Source of the DNA: Gammaproteobacteria bacterium | GTDB taxonomy: Bacteria; Pseudomonadota; Gammaproteobacteria; Chromatiales; Chromatiaceae | Direction: 5' to 3' | Length of the DNA stretch: 36,368 nt | Assembly: GCA_020445255.1 (NCBI GenBank) | Contig: JAGRGY010000004.1 | Span: 72,194-108,561, forward strand | In this document: positions 27,404-36,368 of the stretch, one piece after another | How the letters are laid out: each line of letters begins with the position of its first letter | Numbering within the stretch: the stretch's first letter is position 1 | Position numbers and translations under genes: made by a program | Notes under the pieces: generated by a model | What the model was told of the DNA's origin: nothing | Databases searched by the model: none | What the model saw: only the letters and a program-made list of their open reading frames with translations

Positions 27404-27428
27404 AAAAAAGGGCGCAGATGCGCCCTTT
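27404..27428 (-). terminator. Bidirectional terminator between the usp and fba genes
   Basis: AAAGGGCGC-AGAT-GCGCCCTTT is a perfect hairpin with A-tract and T-tract flanks. On the minus strand it is followed by TTTTTTC, a strong end for the tkt-gap-pgk-pyk-fba transcript, and on the plus strand by TTTCC, weaker for the usp gene. Confidence 0.9.
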
Positions 27429-27468
27429 CCTGTTTACATCGACCCGTCACCGGATCGTACCGGCGGGA

Positions 27469-28533
27469 TCAGTTGACCTTCGGGTCGAGCTCGCCGGACA
27501 TGTAGCGCTGGGTCATCGCGTCCAGGCTCAGCACCTTGATCTTCGAAGCATTGCCGGCCGTGCCGAAGGCCTCGTAACGGTCCTTGCAGATCTGCTTCAT
27601 GCCCTTGGTCGCCGCAGTGAGGAACTTGCGCGGGTCGAACTCTTTCGGATTTTCGGTCAGGAACTTGCGCACCGCGCCGGTCGACGCCATGCGCAGGTCG
27701 GTGTCGATGTTGACCTTGCGCACACCGTGCTTGATGCCCTCGACGATCTCCTCGACCGGCACGCCGTAGGTCTCGCCCATCGCGCCGCCGTACTGGTTGA
27801 TCATCGCCAGCCAGTCCTGCGGCACCGACGAAGAGCCGTGCATGACCAGATGGGTGTTCGGGATGCGCGCATGAATCTCCTTGATGCGCTCGATTGCGAG
27901 GATGTCCCCGGTCGGCGGACGGGTGAACTTGTACGCGCCGTGCGAGGTGCCGATTGCGATCGCCAGTGCGTCGACGCCGGTCTTCTTGACGAAGTCCGCG
28001 GCCTCCTCCGGATCGGTCAGCAGCTGACTGTGGTCGAGCTTGCCTTCGGCGCCGATGCCGTCCTCTTCGCCGGCCATGCCGGTCTCGAGCGAACCCAGGC
28101 AGCCCAGCTCGCCCTCGACCGAGACGCCGCAGGCGTGCGCCATCTCGACCGTACGACGGGTGACGTCGACGTTGTATTCGTAGCTGGTCGGGGTCTTGCC
28201 GTCCTCACCCAGCGAACCGTCCATCATCACCGAGCTGAAGCCGAGCTGGATTGAACGCTGGCAGACCGCGGGCGACGTGCCGTGGTCCTGGTGCATGCAC
28301 ACCGGAATGTGCGGAAACTCCTCGATCGCGGCGAGGATCAGGTGGCGCAGGAACGGCGCACCGGCATACTTGCGTGCACCGGCTGACGCCTGGACGATGA
28401 CCGGCGAATCGGTCTCGTCGGCGGCCTCCATGATCGCGCGCATCTGCTCGAGGTTGTTGACGTTGAACGCCGGCACACCGTAGCTGTGCTCGGCGGCGTG
28501 ATCCAGCATTTGACGCAGGGAAATCAGTGCCAT
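27469..28533 (-). CDS. fba: Class II fructose-bisphosphate aldolase (Calvin-cycle type)
   Basis: The 354-residue protein resembles the class II aldolases of the CbbA (Calvin) subtype. Zinc and catalytic signatures include [25 protein letters not shown], and [18 protein letters not shown] and [11 protein letters not shown] for phosphate and zinc binding. It interconverts fructose 1,6-bisphosphate with DHAP and GAP, and in the Calvin cycle also makes sedoheptulose bisphosphate. It is the last gene of the operon, 24 bp after pyk, with AAGGAG before its ATG. No RuBisCO or phosphoribulokinase is in the window, so an autotrophic role is only inferred. Confidence 0.96.
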   Translation of the reverse strand: MALISLRQMLDHAAEHSYGVPAFNVNNLEQMRAIMEAADETDSPVIVQASAGARKYAGAPFLRHLILAAIEEFPHIPVCMHQDHGTSPAVCQRSIQLGFSSVMMDGSLGEDGKTPTSYEYNVDVTRRTVEMAHACGVSVEGELGCLGSLETGMAGEEDGIGAEGKLDHSQLLTDPEEAADFVKKTGVDALAIAIGTSHGAYKFTRPPTGDILAIERIKEIHARIPNTHLVMHGSSSVPQDWLAMINQYGGAMGETYGVPVEEIVEGIKHGVRKVNIDTDLRMASTGAVRKFLTENPKEFDPRKFLTAATKGMKQICKDRYEAFGTAGNASKIKVLSLDAMTQRYMSGELDPKVN

Positions 28534-28557
28534 TGTCTGCTCCTTGTACTGAGAGTC

Positions 28558-30021
28558 TCAATCAAAATTAATCTTGCCACCGGACACGATGTGTTCGCCG
28601 ACGCGAACGATCTTCATTACGTTGGTACCGCCGGACACCCCGTTCAGGTCGCCCTTGGTGATGATGACCAGGTCGTCCACGCGCACCGCGCCGCGCCGCT
28701 GCAGTTCTTCGATGACCTCGGTGTTCGCCTGGCGCGAATCGATACCGGCCTCGAGGTCGAAGCTGACAGGATAGACCCCCCTGAACAGGGTCACTTTTCT
28801 ACGCGTGGCCACGTGTCCGGTCAAGGCGTAGATCGGAATCCCGGACGAAATGCGCGACATCCACTTTGTCGTCGAACCCGACTCGGTCAACGCGGCGATC
28901 GCCGCGACACCGAGGTGGTTGGCGGTGTACATGGTCGACATCGCGATCGCCTCGTCGATGCGGCCGAAAACCGAGTGCAGGCGGTGGTCCGATTTACGCG
29001 TCTGCGACTGCTTCTCGGCCTCCTTGCACACCCGGTCCATGGCCTCGATCGCCTTGACCGGATACCGGCCGGCGGCCGATTCCGCGGACAGCATGACCGC
29101 GTCGGTGCCATCGATGACCGCGTTGGCGACATCGAACACCTCGGCCCGCGTCGGAATCGGATTCTGGATCATCGACTCCATCATCTGGGTCGCCGTAATG
29201 ACGACACAGTTCATCGAACGCGCCAGGCTAATCAGGTGTTTCTGCACCGCGGGCAGTTCGGCATCACCGATCTCGACGCCGAGATCGCCGCGCGCGACCA
29301 TGATCACATCGGAGGCGTCGATGATCTCCTCGATCGCGTCCAGCGCCTCGGCGCGCTCGACTTTCGAAACGATGCCGCCGGTACCGCCCGCCTCGCGCAA
29401 CAGATCGCGGGTCTGATGCACGTCCTCGCCCGAACGGACGAACGAAACGGCGACATAGTCGGCCTCGATGCGGGCCGCGAAGCGGATGTCTTCCTTGTCT
29501 TTCTCGGTCAGGGCCGGGGCGGACAGACCGCCACCGAGCTTGTTGATGCCCTTGTTGTTGGACAGCACACCACCGACGACGACTTTGCAGCGCACCTCGC
29601 TTTCGTGCACCTCGTCGACCCACAGCACGATCAGTCCATCGTTGAGCAGAAGCGTGTCGCCGCGTGCGACCTCCTCGTGCAGGGTCGGATAGGTGACACC
29701 GACCCGCTCTTTGGAACCCATCGCGAGGTCCCACTTCGTGTCGAGAATGAAGCGGTCATCGGGTGCCAGATCGACCTTGCCGGCAACGAACTTGCCGCAA
29801 CGGATCTTCGGTCCCTGCAGATCGATCAGCACGCCGACCTGGCGCCCACTGGCGCGCGCCCGGTTGCGCACCCAGTCGGCCCGACGCTCGTGTTCTTCGT
29901 GCGTGCCGTGCGACATGTTGAGTCGCACGACGTCCACGCCGGCCGCGATGATCTGGTCGAGCACCTTCGGGTCGTCGGTGGCCGGTCCCAGCGTTGCTAC
30001 GATCTTCGTGCGTCTTAGCAT
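28558..30021 (-). CDS. pyk: Pyruvate kinase
   Basis: From ATG 30021 the protein has 487 residues; the frame open to 30078 is rejected because MLRRTKIVATLGPATDDP is the family start and GAAGGG precedes it. Key elements are RLNMSHG, the IDLQGPKIR strand, KVERAEALD..EEIIDASDVIMVARGDLGVEI, and ATQMMESMI with the K+/Mg site. The C-terminal allosteric domain ends NVMKIVRVG. It transfers phosphate from PEP to ADP. It lies between pgk and fba, preceded by two strong hairpins in the pgk-pyk gap. Confidence 0.97.
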   Translation of the reverse strand: MLRRTKIVATLGPATDDPKVLDQIIAAGVDVVRLNMSHGTHEEHERRADWVRNRARASGRQVGVLIDLQGPKIRCGKFVAGKVDLAPDDRFILDTKWDLAMGSKERVGVTYPTLHEEVARGDTLLLNDGLIVLWVDEVHESEVRCKVVVGGVLSNNKGINKLGGGLSAPALTEKDKEDIRFAARIEADYVAVSFVRSGEDVHQTRDLLREAGGTGGIVSKVERAEALDAIEEIIDASDVIMVARGDLGVEIGDAELPAVQKHLISLARSMNCVVITATQMMESMIQNPIPTRAEVFDVANAVIDGTDAVMLSAESAAGRYPVKAIEAMDRVCKEAEKQSQTRKSDHRLHSVFGRIDEAIAMSTMYTANHLGVAAIAALTESGSTTKWMSRISSGIPIYALTGHVATRRKVTLFRGVYPVSFDLEAGIDSRQANTEVIEELQRRGAVRVDDLVIITKGDLNGVSGGTNVMKIVRVGEHIVSGGKINFD

Positions 30022-30140
30022 CTGCCCTTCTCGCGGCGCCGGCCCCTGCCGTGTCGCCGCATGTCGTTGTGTCCGCACATCCCGGCCGATCGTCGCCGGC
30101 GGCGGTCAGTCGGGAGCGATTCGATTGTCACCGCCCCCTC

Positions 30141-30193
30141 GCATCATCCCCTACCCGGGGTGATGCACTGCGGCGGTGCACCCGCACCGCCGC
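30141..30193 (-). other. Two tandem RNA hairpins in the pgk-pyk gap
   Basis: The first, 8 nt after the pgk stop, is a perfect 10-bp stem (30170-30179 with 30184-30193; loop GGGT on the RNA). The second pairs GCATCA with TGATGC and CCCC with GGGG around one bulged base (30141-30166). Neither is followed by U residues, so they look like processing or stability elements. Confidence 0.6.
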
Positions 30194-30200
30194 GCGATCG

Positions 30201-31382
30201 TCAGCGCTTTGCGGCCTCTTCCAGCATCGCGACGGCCGGCAGCGTCTTGCCCTCGAGGTACTCGAGAAACGCGCCACCCGCGGTCGAAATGTACGACACC
30301 TTGTCGTAGATATCGTACTTCTGGATCGCGGCAATGGTATCGCCGCCGCCGGCCAGGCTGAAGCCGTTCGCATTGGCGATCGCCATCGACACGGTCTTGG
30401 TGCCTGCGCCGAACTGGTCGAACTCGAACACCCCCACCGGGCCATTCCAGACGATCGTGCCCGCCTTCGCGATGATGTCGGCCAGCTCCCCGGCCGAATC
30501 GGGGCCGATGTCGAAGATCATGTCGTCGTCGGCCACGTCGTCGGCACTCTTCAGCACGGCAGGCTCATTCTCGTCGAACTTCTTTCCGACCACGACGTCG
30601 GTCGCGATCGGAATGGAGGCGCCGCGCTCCTGCATCTTCTTCATCAGCGCCTGGGCGGTCGGCACCAGATCGTCCTCGCACAGCGACTTGCCGACGTTCT
30701 TGCCGGCGGCCTTGAGGAAGGTGTTGGCGATGCCGCCACCGACCACCAGTTGGTCGACCTTCTCCGACAGCGCCTCGAGCACGGTCAGCTTGGTCGACAC
30801 CTTGGAGCCACCGACGATCGCGACCATCGGCCGGGCCGGGTTGGCGAGCGCCTTGCCGAGTGCATCGAGCTCCTCGCTGAGCAACAGGCCCGCGCACGCG
30901 ACCGGCGCGAGCTTGCCGACGCCGTGAGTCGAGGCCTGCGCGCGGTGCGCGGTACCGAAGGCGTCCATGACGAACACGTCGCACAGGTCGGCGTATTTCT
31001 GCGCCAGCTCCGGGTTGTCCTTCTTCTCACCGGCGTTGAAACGCACGTTCTCGAGCAGCACGACCTCGCCGTCGGCGACGTCGAATCCACCGTCGAGATA
31101 ATCCTTGATCAGGCGCACATCCGCGCCGAGTTTGGCCGCCATGTCCTCGGCGATCGGCTGCATCGAGTTCTCTTCGTCGGCCCTGCCCTCCTCGGGGCGA
31201 CCACGATGCGACATGACCATGACCCTGGCACCGGCCTTCGCACAATGTTCAATGGTCGGCATCGACGCGGTGATGCGGGCATCCGACGTGACCTTGCCGT
31301 CCTTGACCGGTACGTTCAGGTCGGCGCGGATCAACACGCGCTTACCGGCGAGGTCGAGATCGGTGAGCTTGATGAACGCCAT
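30201..31382 (-). CDS. pgk: Phosphoglycerate kinase
   Basis: The 393-residue two-domain kinase starts [31 protein letters not shown], the family signature, with GGAG upstream. The substrate-binding [10 protein letters not shown], the [12 protein letters not shown] segment, [13 protein letters not shown], and the nucleotide loop GGGDTIAAI are present. It interconverts 1,3-bisphosphoglycerate and 3-phosphoglycerate. It is between gap (148-bp gap) and pyk (179-bp gap), both with structured RNA. Confidence 0.98.
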   Translation of the reverse strand: MAFIKLTDLDLAGKRVLIRADLNVPVKDGKVTSDARITASMPTIEHCAKAGARVMVMSHRGRPEEGRADEENSMQPIAEDMAAKLGADVRLIKDYLDGGFDVADGEVVLLENVRFNAGEKKDNPELAQKYADLCDVFVMDAFGTAHRAQASTHGVGKLAPVACAGLLLSEELDALGKALANPARPMVAIVGGSKVSTKLTVLEALSEKVDQLVVGGGIANTFLKAAGKNVGKSLCEDDLVPTAQALMKKMQERGASIPIATDVVVGKKFDENEPAVLKSADDVADDDMIFDIGPDSAGELADIIAKAGTIVWNGPVGVFEFDQFGAGTKTVSMAIANANGFSLAGGGDTIAAIQKYDIYDKVSYISTAGGAFLEYLEGKTLPAVAMLEEAAKR

Positions 31383-31418
31383 CGGGGTACTCCGTTAAGT
31401 TCTCTTCAGAGATATTTG

Positions 31419-31436
31419 GAAAGGCGCGCGCCTTTT
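31419..31436 (-). other. AAAGGCGC/GCGCCTTT palindrome before pgk
   Basis: A perfect 16-bp palindrome (31420-31435) lies 38 nt upstream of the pgk start and 26 nt after the large gap hairpin. On the minus strand it runs into TTTCC, so it may act as a weak attenuator in front of pgk. Confidence 0.4.
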
Positions 31437-31461
31437 CGAATGCCTCTGCGGTACAGGGATG

Positions 31462-31527
31462 AGGTCCGAGGGCCCCAGGGCGGTGGTCGTTCCACCCCCT
31501 GGGTCCCCGCCCCCGAAACCCGGACCT
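31462..31527 (-). other. Large nested RNA hairpin directly after gap
   Basis: Outer arms AGGTCCG (31462-31468) and CGGACCT (31521-31527) pair over 7 bp. An inner stem of CCCAGGG/CCCTGGG (31474-31480 with 31497-31503) continues after one bulged base as GGTGG/CCACC around loop TCGTT. The structure begins 3 nt after the gap stop and has no U-tract. Confidence 0.6.
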
Positions 31528-31530
31528 GAA

Positions 31531-32556
<1,026 letters not shown>

Positions 32557-32590
32557 TTATGCAGTCACTGCCATGCATGAAAACCGGGCT

Positions 32591-32610
32591 GGCCGGTCGC
32601 GCGACCGGCC
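32591..32610 (-). other. 20-bp perfect palindrome between tkt and gap
   Basis: GGCCGGTC-GCGC-GACCGGCC starts 16 nt after the tkt stop on the minus strand. As RNA it gives an 8-bp GC stem with a 4-nt loop. A TTTT follows 8 nt later but is too distant for a classical terminator. A smaller GCAGT-C-ACTGC palindrome lies at 32561-32571. Confidence 0.6.
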
Positions 32611-32626
32611 GCATGAATGGGTAGCC

Positions 32627-34615
32627 TCAGCCCGCAACCGCGTCGATCGCCTTGCCGACGTTGTCCGCGGTGAAGCCAAACATTTTGAACAGCTCGCCGG
32701 CCGGCGCCGATTCGCCGAAGGTATCGATGCCGACCACCTTGCCGTTGCTGCCGACGTACTTCCACCACCCCCCGGTGACGGCGGCCTCGACAGCGACACG
32801 CGCGGTGACGGCCTTGGGCAGGACCGACTCCCTGTAGGCCTCGTCCTGGGCATCGAAGAGGCTGGTGCACGGCATCGATACGACGCGTACCTTCTTGCTG
32901 CTGGCGGCCGCGGCCTCCATCGCGATGCCGACCTCGGAGCCGGTCGCGATCACGATCACGTCCGGCGTGCCGTCGCAGTCACGCAGCACGTAGCCGCCGC
33001 GGTTGATATCGGCGATCTGCTCAGCCGAGCGCGCCTGGAACGGGATGCCCTGCCGGGTGAAGATCAGGCAGGTCGGGCCATCCTGTTTCTCGACCGCGCG
33101 CCGCCAGGCGATCGCGGTCTCGACCGTGTCGCACGGGCGCCAGACGTCCATGCGCGGAATCATGCGCAGGGTCGGGATCTGCTCGACCGCCTGGTGGGTC
33201 GGGCCGTCCTCGCCGAGGCCGATCGAGTCGTGGGTGAACACGAAGATCGAGCGGATCTTCATCAGCGCGGCCATACGGATCGCGTTGCGCGCGTATTCCG
33301 AGAACATCAGGAAGGTGGCGCCAAACGGGATCAGGCCGCCGTGCAGCGCGACGCCGTTCATGATCGCCGACATGCCGAACTCGCGCACACCGTAGTTGAC
33401 GTAGTTGGCGGCCGGCATGTTGGCGCGCATCGGCTTGTAGCCCGACCATTCGGTCAGGTTCGAGCAGCCGAGGTCGGCCGAACCGCCGAACAGCTCGGGA
33501 AGCGCGGCGGCATAGGCCTCAATCGAGTTCAGCGAGGCCTGGCGCGTGGCCGGCGACTTGGCGTCGGTGTTGCACTGGGCGACGAAGGCGTCCGCCTTGG
33601 CCTTCCAGTCCGCCGGCAGCTCACCCGCCATGCGGCGCGTGAATTCGGCGGCCAGTTCCGGGTGCGCGGCCGTGTAGGCGGCGAACCGGTCGTTCCACGC
33701 AGTCTCGGCGGCGGCGCCTTTCTCTTTTGCATCCCAGCCCTTGTAGACCTCGGTCGGGACCTCAAAGGCGCCGTGGTCCCAGCCCAGCGCGGCCTTGGTC
33801 AGGTTGATCTCTTCCTCGCCCAGCGGTGCACCGTGACAGGCGTGCGTGCCGGCCTTGTTCGGTGAACCGAAACCGATCGTGGTCTTGCAGCAGATCATCG
33901 TCGGCTTGTCACTCATGGCCTTGGCAAGCTCGATCGCCTTGGCGATCGCGGCCGGATCGTGGCCATCGACATCGGCAATGACGTGCCAGCCATAGGCCTC
34001 GAAGCGCTTCGGGGTGTCGTCGTTGAACCAGCCGTCGACATGGCCGTCTATCGAGATGCCGTTGTCGTCCCAGAAGCAGATCAGCTTACCGAGTCCCAGG
34101 GTACCGGCCAGCGAGCAGGCCTCGTGCGAGATACCCTCCATCAGGCAGCCGTCGCCGAGAAACACATAGGTGTGATGGTCGACCACATCATGCCCGGGGC
34201 GGTTGAATTCGGCCGCCAGCGCGCGCTCGGCGATGGCCATGCCGACCGCGTTGGTGATGCCCTGTCCGAGCGGACCGGTGGTCGTCTCGACGCCCGGTGC
34301 GTAACCGTACTCCGGATGACCCGGAGTCTTGGAATGCAGCTGGCGGAAATTCTTCAGATCATCCAGCGTGAGGTCGTAGCCAGTCAGGTGCAGCAGCGAG
34401 TAGATCAGCATCGAGCCATGTCCGTTCGACAGCACGAAGCGGTCGCGGTCGGCCCACTTGGGGTTGCCCGGGTTGTGCTTCATGTGGTCGTTCCACAGCA
34501 CCTCGGCGATATCCGCCATGCCCATCGGCGCACCCGGGTGACCGGAATTGGCTTTCTGAACGGCATCCATACTCAACGCGCGGATGGCGTTGGCGAGCTC
34601 TCTGCGTGAGGACAT
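32627..34615 (-). CDS. tkt: Transketolase
   Basis: From ATG 34615 the protein has 662 residues; the frame open to 34648 is rejected because AGGAGG precedes this ATG and [28 protein letters not shown] is the family start. The thiamine diphosphate motif is [13 protein letters not shown]...[11 protein letters not shown], with [13 protein letters not shown] and the [14 protein letters not shown] segment of the pyrimidine domain. It transfers two-carbon ketol units in the pentose phosphate and Calvin pathways. It is the first gene of the tkt-gap-pgk-pyk-fba operon and has a long structured leader. Confidence 0.98.
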   Translation of the reverse strand: MSSRRELANAIRALSMDAVQKANSGHPGAPMGMADIAEVLWNDHMKHNPGNPKWADRDRFVLSNGHGSMLIYSLLHLTGYDLTLDDLKNFRQLHSKTPGHPEYGYAPGVETTTGPLGQGITNAVGMAIAERALAAEFNRPGHDVVDHHTYVFLGDGCLMEGISHEACSLAGTLGLGKLICFWDDNGISIDGHVDGWFNDDTPKRFEAYGWHVIADVDGHDPAAIAKAIELAKAMSDKPTMICCKTTIGFGSPNKAGTHACHGAPLGEEEINLTKAALGWDHGAFEVPTEVYKGWDAKEKGAAAETAWNDRFAAYTAAHPELAAEFTRRMAGELPADWKAKADAFVAQCNTDAKSPATRQASLNSIEAYAAALPELFGGSADLGCSNLTEWSGYKPMRANMPAANYVNYGVREFGMSAIMNGVALHGGLIPFGATFLMFSEYARNAIRMAALMKIRSIFVFTHDSIGLGEDGPTHQAVEQIPTLRMIPRMDVWRPCDTVETAIAWRRAVEKQDGPTCLIFTRQGIPFQARSAEQIADINRGGYVLRDCDGTPDVIVIATGSEVGIAMEAAAASSKKVRVVSMPCTSLFDAQDEAYRESVLPKAVTARVAVEAAVTGGWWKYVGSNGKVVGIDTFGESAPAGELFKMFGFTADNVGKAIDAVAG

Positions 34616-34921
34616 GCGTCCCTCCTGTAGAAGACTAAGAATTCTCACGCCCCCGGACTGGCGTTCGGAGACGAAACGATTCGTGTCATGCCGGGGCTGC
34701 CGCCAGGATCAGCGGCGGTGCGTCGCACCTCGACGAGGGTTGAGCTGCAACCGCGACAACCCCCAGAACCCTATGGCTGCTAAAAGGTCGGGTATTCTGA
34801 CCCAGCGGTGTGAACAGGGGCAAGAAGGGATACCCCGAATATTCCAATACACCCATAAGCGCAGGAAATCCCGCGCCGGAATGGATTCACGTCATTGTTT
34901 TAACTGAATTAAACGGGGGAA
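34616..34921 (-). other. 306-bp upstream region/leader of tkt
   Basis: There is no gene here. The putative leader contains GGTGCG-T-CGCACC (34717-34729), a GCCGC/GCGGC stem just beside it, and GGTTG-AGCTG-CAACC (34738-34752). No known riboswitch was recognised. The distal part (34895-34915) is AT-rich. Confidence 0.4.
34794..34823 (-). promoter_or_regulatory. Candidate promoter for the tkt operon
   Basis: On the minus strand TTGCCC (34818-34823, 4 of 6) and CAGAAT (34794-34799, 4 of 6) are 18 bp apart. A start near 34787 would give a leader of about 170 nt. The -10 lies within GGGT-ATTCTG-ACCC, a short inverted repeat. Confidence 0.35.
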
Positions 34922-35476
34922 TCAGTCGCGCCACTTGATCGAGCAACCCATGCTCGGGACCTGGTCGGCCGGCCCACGGCCGGTATCGGCGACCTGGCTC
35001 ATCGCCTCGAACAGGTCACGTCGGGCGTCGGCCGGCGCAGTTTCCTTGCGGCTCGCGTCGAGACGCCCGCGGTACTGCAGTTCGCCAGATGCGTTGTAAC
35101 CGAAGAAGTCCGGCGTGCAGACCGCTCCGTAGTCCTTGGCGACCTGCTGCGACGCGTCGAGCAGGTAGGGAAACGGGAAACCCATGTCGCGCGCGACGCG
35201 CTGCATGTTGTCGAACGAATCCTCGGGGTAGTCGGTGGGATCGTTCGACATGATGGCCACCGAATTGACGCCGAGCGTCTTCAGCTCGGCAGTGTCGCGG
35301 ACGATGCGATCGATCACCGCCTTTACGTACGGGCAGTGGTTGCAGATGAACATCACGAGCAGACCCTTTTCGCCCATGCATTGGTCAAAGGACCATTCCC
35401 TGCCATCCACGCCCGGCAGGTTAAAGTCGGGCGCCGCCTTGCCGAATTCACACACCGGGGTCTGCAACGAAACCAT
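34922..35476 (-). CDS. Thioredoxin-family redoxin (AhpC/TSA-like)
   Basis: The 184-residue protein starts at ATG 35476 because AGAGGA lies upstream and VCEFGKAAPDFNLPGVDG is the family start; a frame open to 36298 is antisense to metK. It has the active-site CNHCPYV (Cys45, Cys48) typical of this redoxin group, YPEDSFDNMQRVARDMGFPFPYLLDASQQVAKDYGAVCTPDFFGYN (in parts), and a resolving-type Cys in AVCTPDFF. It has no signal peptide, so it is cytoplasmic. It probably reduces peroxides or disulfides. It lies on the tkt strand, 306 bp upstream, and is divergent from metK. A 14-bp palindrome overlaps its start codon. Confidence 0.93.
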   Translation of the reverse strand: MVSLQTPVCEFGKAAPDFNLPGVDGREWSFDQCMGEKGLLVMFICNHCPYVKAVIDRIVRDTAELKTLGVNSVAIMSNDPTDYPEDSFDNMQRVARDMGFPFPYLLDASQQVAKDYGAVCTPDFFGYNASGELQYRGRLDASRKETAPADARRDLFEAMSQVADTGRGPADQVPSMGCSIKWRD

Positions 35477-35485
35477 ATATATGGT
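35472..35485. promoter_or_regulatory. 14-bp AT-rich palindrome overlapping the redoxin start codon
   Basis: ACCATATATATGGT is a perfect palindrome covering the ATG at 35476-35474 and the spacer to its Shine-Dalgarno. It could be an operator or an RNA duplex element affecting translation. No known regulator is matched. Confidence 0.4.
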
Positions 35486-35553
35486 GTCCTCTATTGTGCT
35501 GGCATTCAGGGCTGGCACCATTGTTCCAGAATGCGAACCCACCCTCAACCGTG

Positions 35554-35559
35554 TAAAAT
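35554..35559 (+). promoter_or_regulatory. Candidate -10 element for metK
   Basis: TAAAAT (5 of 6) is followed by GCGCGCCC, a stringent-type discriminator, about 61 bp before the metK ATG. The -35 hexamer is poor. No MetJ box (AGACGTCT) was seen. Confidence 0.45.
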
Positions 35560-35573
35560 CGCGCGCCCATGCA

Positions 35574-35592
35574 CGCCGCGGAAAAAGCGGCG
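35574..35592 (+). other. Small hairpin in the metK leader
   Basis: CGCCGC-GGAAAAA-GCGGCG forms a perfect 6-bp stem about 13 nt before the GAAGGAG of metK. No known SAM riboswitch core is recognisable in this short leader. Confidence 0.4.
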
Positions 35593-35620
35593 GCCGGTAC
35601 TGACTGAAGGAGTTTGAGCG

Positions 35621-36368
35621 ATGGCCCGTAATTTTATCTTCACATCGGAGTCGGTATCCGAAGGTCACCCGGACAAGATGGCCGATCAGGTTTCCGATGC
35701 GATCCTGGACGCGATCCTGATCGAAGACCCGCACGCGCGCGTCGCCTGTGAAACGCTGTTCAAGACCGGCATGGCCGTGATCGCCGGTGAGATCACGACC
35801 ACAGCCAAACCGGATTACGAAAAGATCATCCGCGGGGTCATCAACGACATCGGCTACACCGGCTCCGAGATGGGTTTCGACGGCGACACCTGCGCCGTGC
35901 TGACCGCGATCGGCGTGCAGTCGCCGGACATCAACCAGGGCGTCGACCGCGCCAAGCCCGAAGACCAGGGCGCCGGCGACCAGGGGCTGATGTTCGGCTA
36001 CGCGACCAACGAGACCGATGTGCTTATGCCGGCGCCGATCCAGTACGCGCACCGGCTGGTCGAACGCCAGGCCGAGGTGCGAAAGAGCGGCATCCTGCCG
36101 CTGTTGCGTCCCGATGCGAAGTCGCAGGTCAGCCTGCATTACGTCGACGGCAAGCCGGTATCGATCGACGCGGTCGTACTGTCGACCCAACACGCTGAGG
36201 ATTTCAGCGGCGCGGCGCTGCGCGAGGCGGTCATGGACGAGATCATCAAACCGATCCTCGATCCGACCGGCCTGCTGACCAAGGACACCCGCTTCCACAT
36301 CAACCCGACCGGCAGCTTCGTGATCGGCGGACCGATGGGCGACGCCGGCCTGACCGGGCGCAAGATCA
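35621..36368 (+). CDS. metK: S-adenosylmethionine synthetase MetK (N-terminal part)
   Basis: The gene begins at ATG 35621 with GAAGGAG upstream and runs off the window. The 249 visible residues include the ATP-binding start [41 protein letters not shown], the [17 protein letters not shown] loop, and [22 protein letters not shown]. It makes S-adenosylmethionine from methionine and ATP. It is divergent from the redoxin gene. Confidence 0.98.
   Translation, partial: MARNFIFTSESVSEGHPDKMADQVSDAILDAILIEDPHARVACETLFKTGMAVIAGEITTTAKPDYEKIIRGVINDIGYTGSEMGFDGDTCAVLTAIGVQSPDINQGVDRAKPEDQGAGDQGLMFGYATNETDVLMPAPIQYAHRLVERQAEVRKSGILPLLRPDAKSQVSLHYVDGKPVSIDAVVLSTQHAEDFSGAALREAVMDEIIKPILDPTGLLTKDTRFHINPTGSFVIGGPMGDAGLTGRKI

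Noticed and set aside
28486..31529. Two plus-strand frames of about 510 codons opposite pyk and pgk
   Set aside because: Both mirror well-identified minus-strand enzymes and have low-complexity His/Arg/Asp-rich translations, as expected for antisense shadows.
32573..33865. 430-codon plus-strand frame opposite tkt
   Set aside because: It is the complement of the transketolase gene with no motif or ribosome-binding site.
35560..35620. SAM-sensing riboswitch before metK
   Set aside because: The leader is only about 55 nt with a single small hairpin and lacks the conserved cores of known SAM or SAH riboswitches.

Overview
The window is GC-rich chromosomal DNA, densely coding. Its gene content and order point to a free-living-type gammaproteobacterium, most likely near the Chromatiales and other sulfur-oxidising lineages. 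The evidence is rpoD followed by tRNA-Ile(CAU), a hisBHAF-E block joined to tatABC, DUF1631 with PilZ, a Calvin-subtype class II aldolase in a tkt-gap-pgk-pyk-fba operon, and metK divergent beside it. The lineage is an inference from content; no marker that fixes the taxon (rRNA, RuBisCO, sulfur-oxidation gene) is present.

Layout. 1-5000 (+): the end of rpoD with its terminator, tRNA-Ile(CAU), and a very long exported SH3/coiled-coil/NTF2-like protein. 5150-12750 (-): hisB-hisH-hisA-hisF-hisE, then tatA-tatB-tatC, then an exported thioredoxin-fold DUF255 protein; dtd lies upstream of hisB. 12890-15490 (+): a DUF1631 protein translationally coupled to a PilZ c-di-GMP receptor. 15490-15940 holds no convincing gene but has a long inverted-repeat pair. 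15940-19510 (-): prolyl aminopeptidase, typA/bipA and a Sel1-repeat lipoprotein-like/exported protein. 19510-23450: a DnaA-box cluster and AT-rich tract, an NTF2-like protein (+), a chemotaxis transducer with a sigma-28-type promoter (-), an orphan Xre/MbcA/ParS-type protein (-) and a conserved hypothetical (-). 23520-25660 (+): purC, a glutaredoxin and the srkA-type kinase. 25750-27360: a CPCC zinc-ribbon protein (-) and a tandem universal stress protein (+). 27400-34615 (-): the central-carbon operon tkt-gap-pgk-pyk-fba, closed by a strong terminator. 34920 to the end: a redoxin (-) and the start of metK (+).

How the genes work together. The carbon operon supplies the reversible lower glycolysis/gluconeogenesis steps plus transketolase and aldolase that a Calvin cycle also needs. 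Three of its four gene junctions carry strong hairpins without U-tracts directly after the stop codon, which suggests mRNA processing or differential stability. The his and tat genes look like one long transcription unit with a possible internal promoter before tatA.

No prophage, insertion sequence with a transposase, CRISPR array, secretion-effector cluster or recognisable defence island was seen. The less ordinary material is the TatC with a long FimV-like cytoplasmic tail, the SH3-coil-NTF2 protein, the DUF1631-PilZ pair, the orphan ParS-like gene with an inverted repeat over its promoter, the DnaA-box cluster, and the 260-bp inverted-repeat-bounded segment. None of these on its own proves a new system.
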